Below, piece by piece: positions 12,645-14,901 of a DNA stretch of 14,901 nucleotides; the stretch's first letter is position 1; each line of letters opens with the position of its first letter. A model generated the notes under the pieces. That model had not been told where the DNA came from, made no database searches, and saw only the letters and a program-made list of their open reading frames with translations. The position numbers and the translations under genes were made by a program. This stretch comes from JAJKIV01 sp036274195 (GTDB lineage: Bacteria > Gemmatimonadota > Gemmatimonadetes > Gemmatimonadales > Gemmatimonadaceae), in assembly GCA_036274195.1 (NCBI GenBank), contig DASUGD010000369.1:1-14901 (forward strand), in the 5' to 3' direction.

Positions 12645-13634
12645 CTAACGGCGGAACACGAGGCGCTGGTCTGCCACGGACGGCGCCTGCAGTGCGTCGC
12701 GCAGGTCGCGCCCCGTGAAGTGGACGAACACGTCGTCGAGCGTCGTGCTGTGCACCGCCAGTGACCGGACCGCGACGTCGGACTCGGCCGCCGCGGCTAT
12801 CAGCGCCGTGGTCGTCAACGGCCCGTTGTTCGAGGCGATGCGAACGACGTTCCCTTCGCCGGAGACGGTGTCGACCGCGGGGAGTCGTTGGAGTCGCGCC
12901 CGCCAGTCGTGCGGCTCACCGGTGAAGCTCGCCTCGATGAAGTTGCGTCCCGGGATCGATGCCTTGAGGTTGAGCGGCGAGTCGAGCGCGACGAGCTTGC
13001 CGTGGTCGACGATGGCGATGCGGTCGCACAGCTTGTCCGCTTCGTCCATGTAGTGCGTGGTCAGGATGACCGTGAGGTCGCGCGCGGTCTTGATGCGCTG
13101 GAGCATCTCCCACACTGCCGTGCGCGACACGGGATCGAGACCGGTGGTGGGCTCGTCGAGGAAGAAGATACGCGGCTCGTGCACGAGCCCGCGCGCGATC
13201 TCGACGCGGCGTCGCATGCCGCCCGAGAGGTTCTTGACCGGCTTGTCGCGCCATTCCGTGAGCTGCACCGCCTCGAGTAGCTCCGTGATGAGCCGCTTGC
13301 GCCTGTCGCGCGGCACGCCGTAGAGCCGCGCGAAGATGACGAGATTCTCCTCGACGGAGAGCTCGGGGTCGCTCGTGAGCGCCTGCGGGATGACGCCGAT
13401 CGTGCGACGCACCGTGTCGGCGTCCCTGATGATGTCCGCGCCACCGACGCTCGCGCTGCCGGCCGTCGGCGCCATAAGTGTCGTGAGCATGCGGATGAGG
13501 GTCGACTTCCCGGCCCCGTTAGGCCCGAGCAGCCCGAAGATCTCCCCCTCCCTCACGGAGAACGAGATCTCGTTCACCGCCGTGAAGTCGCCGAATCGCT
13601 TGGTGAGGGCGCGGACGTCGACGGCGGCGTTCAC
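12645..13634 (-). CDS. DrrA/YbhF-type ABC transporter ATP-binding protein
   Basis: A 329-residue ABC ATPase with one nucleotide-binding domain: Walker A G37-PNGAGK-S44, Q-loop Q84, signature LSGGMRRR beginning at L136, Walker B IFFLD160-E161, D-loop GLD, and switch His194 (LTTH). After about residue 215 comes the C-terminal extension of the daunorubicin-resistance DrrA group, ending with HSTTLDDVFVHFTG. It energises the permease encoded next. The start is a GTG at 13634 whose last two bases lie in the HlyD stop (GTGA overlap), showing translational coupling. E. coli YbhF has two ATPase halves; this is the single-half form. Confidence 0.92.
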   Translation of the reverse strand: MNAAVDVRALTKRFGDFTAVNEISFSVREGEIFGLLGPNGAGKSTLIRMLTTLMAPTAGSASVGGADIIRDADTVRRTIGVIPQALTSDPELSVEENLVIFARLYGVPRDRRKRLITELLEAVQLTEWRDKPVKNLSGGMRRRVEIARGLVHEPRIFFLDEPTTGLDPVSRTAVWEMLQRIKTARDLTVILTTHYMDEADKLCDRIAIVDHGKLVALDSPLNLKASIPGRNFIEASFTGEPHDWRARLQRLPAVDTVSGEGNVVRIASNNGPLTTTALIAAAAESDVAVRSLAVHSTTLDDVFVHFTGRDLRDALQAPSVADQRLVFRR

Positions 13635-14578
13635 GGGCGTGGCGCGGGCACGAGAACGTAGCTCGTCATCCCGACGGCGAGCCGGCGGTCGGTGTTGTCG
13701 ACGCGAAGCCGGATCTCGAACGTCTTGATGTCCCGCTTGGTGCGGCTCACGTCGCGCTGCGTGGCGAAGTCGGCGTCGACGCCGCGGTAGATGACCGTCC
13801 CTCGCCGCTCCGCGCCGGAGGGAAGACGCACGGTCAGCGTGTCGCCGAGCCGGATGCGGTCGATGTAGGTCTCCTCGATGTCGGCGCGGACCCAGAGGCT
13901 GTCGGGATTCACGAGCGTGACGATCGGCTGGCCGGCCGTCACGACTTCACCGACCCGCGCGGCACGCACGTCCACGACGCCCGCACTCGGCGCCGTGATC
14001 TCGGTGTAGGTGAGCCTAACGTTGGCCTTGGCGGTCTGGGCAGTTGCCGCGGCCTGTTGCTGCTGGCTCGCGGCGAGGGCGCTCTGCCGGTTCGCGACCT
14101 GACGCTCCGCCGCCTCGACGCGCGCGCGAGCGACGGTGAGCGACGTGCGTGAGGCATCGAGCTCCTGCTCGGTGACGCCGCCGGCGGCGAGGAGTGTTTG
14201 CTGGCGGTCGAACTGGCGCTGGGCGTTGGTGAGGTTCGCGCGTGCTTCGCTGTCCTGCGCGACGGCGGCGGCCAGCTCGGCGCGGCTTGCTTCGACCTGT
14301 GCCGCCACGGCCTCCGCGCTGCGGGCGTAGAAGGCGCGGTCGGCCTGGAGCTCGCCGGGTTCGAGGGTCGCGATGACCTGGTTGAGCGCGACGGAGTCGC
14401 CCTCGCCGACCATCAGGCGGCCCACGCGCCCGCCGACCTGTGAGCTGACAATGAGGTCGTTGGTGGTGACGACGCCGGTGAGCACGAGGTCGGCGGGTCC
14501 GGCGTGCCTAACGCCGAGCCACCCGGCGGTGGAGGCTGCGGCGATGGCGATGAGGGCAATGGTGAGCTTGCGCGACAT
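13631..14578 (-). CDS. HlyD-family periplasmic adaptor subunit (YbhG-like)
   Basis: A 315-residue membrane-fusion protein. An N-terminal anchor helix (about 5-25) is followed by the first half of a lipoyl-like domain (about 30-75, VSSQVGGRVGRLMVGEGDSV), a long coiled-coil hairpin (about 75-195, Ala/Gln/Arg-rich with LLAAGGVTEQELDAS at the turn), the second lipoyl half (ITAPSAGVVDVRAARVGEVVTAGQPIVTLV) and a beta-barrel domain (about 225-310). It links the inner-membrane ABC exporter to an outer-membrane channel encoded elsewhere. I start at the ATG at 14578: a GTG at 14611 in the same frame lies between the -10 box and the expected transcript start, so it cannot be used from that promoter. No strong Shine-Dalgarno is visible. 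Confidence 0.9.
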   Translation of the reverse strand: MSRKLTIALIAIAAASTAGWLGVRHAGPADLVLTGVVTTNDLIVSSQVGGRVGRLMVGEGDSVALNQVIATLEPGELQADRAFYARSAEAVAAQVEASRAELAAAVAQDSEARANLTNAQRQFDRQQTLLAAGGVTEQELDASRTSLTVARARVEAAERQVANRQSALAASQQQQAAATAQTAKANVRLTYTEITAPSAGVVDVRAARVGEVVTAGQPIVTLVNPDSLWVRADIEETYIDRIRLGDTLTVRLPSGAERRGTVIYRGVDADFATQRDVSRTKRDIKTFEIRLRVDNTDRRLAVGMTSYVLVPAPRP

Positions 14579-14596
14579 TGGGCGCGTTCTCGAGCG

Positions 14597-14632
14597 CGTG
14601 TGATTGAACACACGTATAAAACGCTCGTTTTA
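14597..14632 (-). promoter_or_regulatory. two palindromes overlapping the efflux promoter, probable TetR operators
   Basis: Palindrome 1 (14617-14632) has 7-bp arms, TAAAACG and CGTTTTA, around a 2-base centre; it fills most of the -10/-35 spacer. Palindrome 2 (14597-14614) has 6-bp arms, CGTGTG and CACACG, around six bases and covers the expected transcription start. Arm spacing of 16-18 bp suits a TetR-type dimer. The operon's own CecR-like protein is the natural candidate to bind. Which of the two sites it prefers cannot be told. Confidence 0.6.
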
Positions 14633-14641
14633 ATTTGTCAA
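14613..14641 (-). promoter_or_regulatory. sigma70-type promoter of the efflux operon
   Basis: On the minus strand, TTGACA (14641-14636, a perfect -35 consensus) and TATACG (14618-14613) are separated by exactly 17 bases. Transcription should start near 14606, about 28 bases before the HlyD ATG. The local sequence is AT-rich compared with the rest of the window. This is the strongest promoter match in the window. Confidence 0.8.
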
Positions 14642-14659
14642 CGACAAGGCGTGACGACA

Positions 14660-14818
14660 AACGGCGCCAACTGCCAGACGGCAGGCAGCTGAAGGCGGCA
14701 GACGGCAGCCGGCAGAGGGCAGACGGCAGAGAGGTGCCACGCATCGCGGTTTCTCCACTGCCCCTCTTCTCACTGCCCACAGCCCACCACCGGCTTCCAT
14801 GCGCTGCCGTCTGCAGTC
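14660..14818. repeat. GACGGCAG-unit inverted repeat, copy 2
   Basis: This copy is dense in CAGACGGCAG/GGCAGAGGGCAGACGG units on the left (14672-14730), with CTGCCC and GCTGCCGTCTGC on the right (14758-14816). It contains CGCATCGCGGTTTC (14740-14753), the exact reverse complement of the 14-mer at 9286-9299. The two copies have diverged in their arms but share this core, so they belong to one dispersed family. Together with the TCTGACCCC palindrome this accounts for nearly all of 14642-14901; no gene is visible there. Confidence 0.75.
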
Positions 14819-14831
14819 CTTAGATACGTAC

Positions 14832-14898
14832 GGGGTCAGACTCCTTTCGTATCGTTCCATTGCTGAGCAATGGAACGATACGAAAGGAGTCTGACCCC
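14832..14898. repeat. perfect 33-bp-arm palindrome ending in TCTGACCCC
   Basis: The arm 14832-14864 and its exact reverse complement 14866-14898 flank a single G (14865). The outer ends are GGGGTCAGACTCC and GGAGTCTGACCCC; the inner part reads CTTTCGTATCGTTCCATTGC and its complement. No mismatch occurs in the 33 pairs, which implies recent origin or strong selection. It would extrude as a cruciform or fold as a very stable RNA hairpin. Confidence 0.9.
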
Positions 14899-14901
14899 AC
14901 A

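Larger units (their letters stand above)
442..14513. other. dispersed CGTTAGGC octamer (13 copies, both strands)
   Basis: Plus-orientation copies start at 1171, 2545, 2953, 5335, 5836, 9650, 10394 and 13517. Reverse-complement copies (GCCTAACG) start at 7028, 8736, 12643, 14014 and 14506. Close variants: TGTTAGGC (inverted, 441-448 region), CGTTAGGT (inverted, 10004), CGTTAGGG (11881) and CGTTAGCG (1915). At roughly two-thirds GC, fewer than one copy would be expected in this length. Reading frames differ between copies (GCG-TTA-GGC, ACC-GTT-AGG-C, CCT-AAC-G, GGC-CTA-ACG, and stop-codon contexts at 442 and 12643), so the constraint is on DNA, not protein. Function is unknown. Confidence 0.75.

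Noticed and set aside
26..14844. Whole window as one transposon bounded by terminal inverted repeats
   Set aside because: The end repeats belong to a dispersed family with internal copies, no transposase or integrase is encoded, and the gene content looks chromosomal.

Overview
The window is GC-rich, densely coding bacterial DNA, most likely from a Gemmatimonadota (or Acidobacteriota-like) chromosome. The evidence is a PadR regulator next to an 'acidobacterial duplicated orphan permease' (ADOP), a lipoprotein with a long proline linker, and gaps filled with short-unit repeats that form large imperfect hairpins. The phylum is an inference; there is no rRNA or marker gene here. I see no tRNA, rRNA, CRISPR array or transposase gene.

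Layout. (1) 59-3146, + strand: promoter, tandem 21-bp operator-like repeat, PadR regulator and ADOP permease, with a small hairpin at their junction. (2) 3370-3828, +: a small outer-envelope lipoprotein of unknown function. (3) 4103-9221, +: six genes joined by five identical 4-nt ATGA overlaps: an ABM-fold protein, an unrecognised helical protein, a stand-alone cobalamin-binding protein with the B12-photoreceptor signature, a PAS histidine kinase, a REC-kinase-REC-REC hybrid kinase, and a single-domain receiver. (4) 9400-10464, +: patatin-like phospholipase. (5) 14641 down to 10812, - strand: a sigma70-type promoter with overlapping palindromes drives an HlyD adaptor, a DrrA-type ABC ATPase, an ABC-2 permease and a CecR-like TetR regulator, a self-regulated efflux operon resembling E. 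coli cecR-ybhGFSR.

How the genes work together. Block 3 is the most interesting. A CarH/LitR-type cobalamin domain is present without its usual DNA-binding domain and is instead locked translationally to two histidine kinases and receivers. The simplest reading is a B12-dependent light (or cobalamin/redox) sensor feeding a multi-step phosphorelay whose output is not in the window, since no DNA-binding or enzymatic output domain is encoded in the block. Block 5 is a conventional drug or metabolite exporter whose last gene probably represses the first promoter.

Repeats. Every non-coding gap carries a different small repeat family arranged as inverted arms: AATTCCGAA-loop hairpins, GGGAAAC units, GACGGCAG units (two copies), CGCAGAA units, and a TCTGACCCC family that includes a perfect 33-bp-arm palindrome at the right end. 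Separately, the octamer CGTTAGGC occurs 13 times on both strands, almost always inside genes and in several reading frames, far above what base composition predicts. It looks like a genome-wide DNA-level signal.
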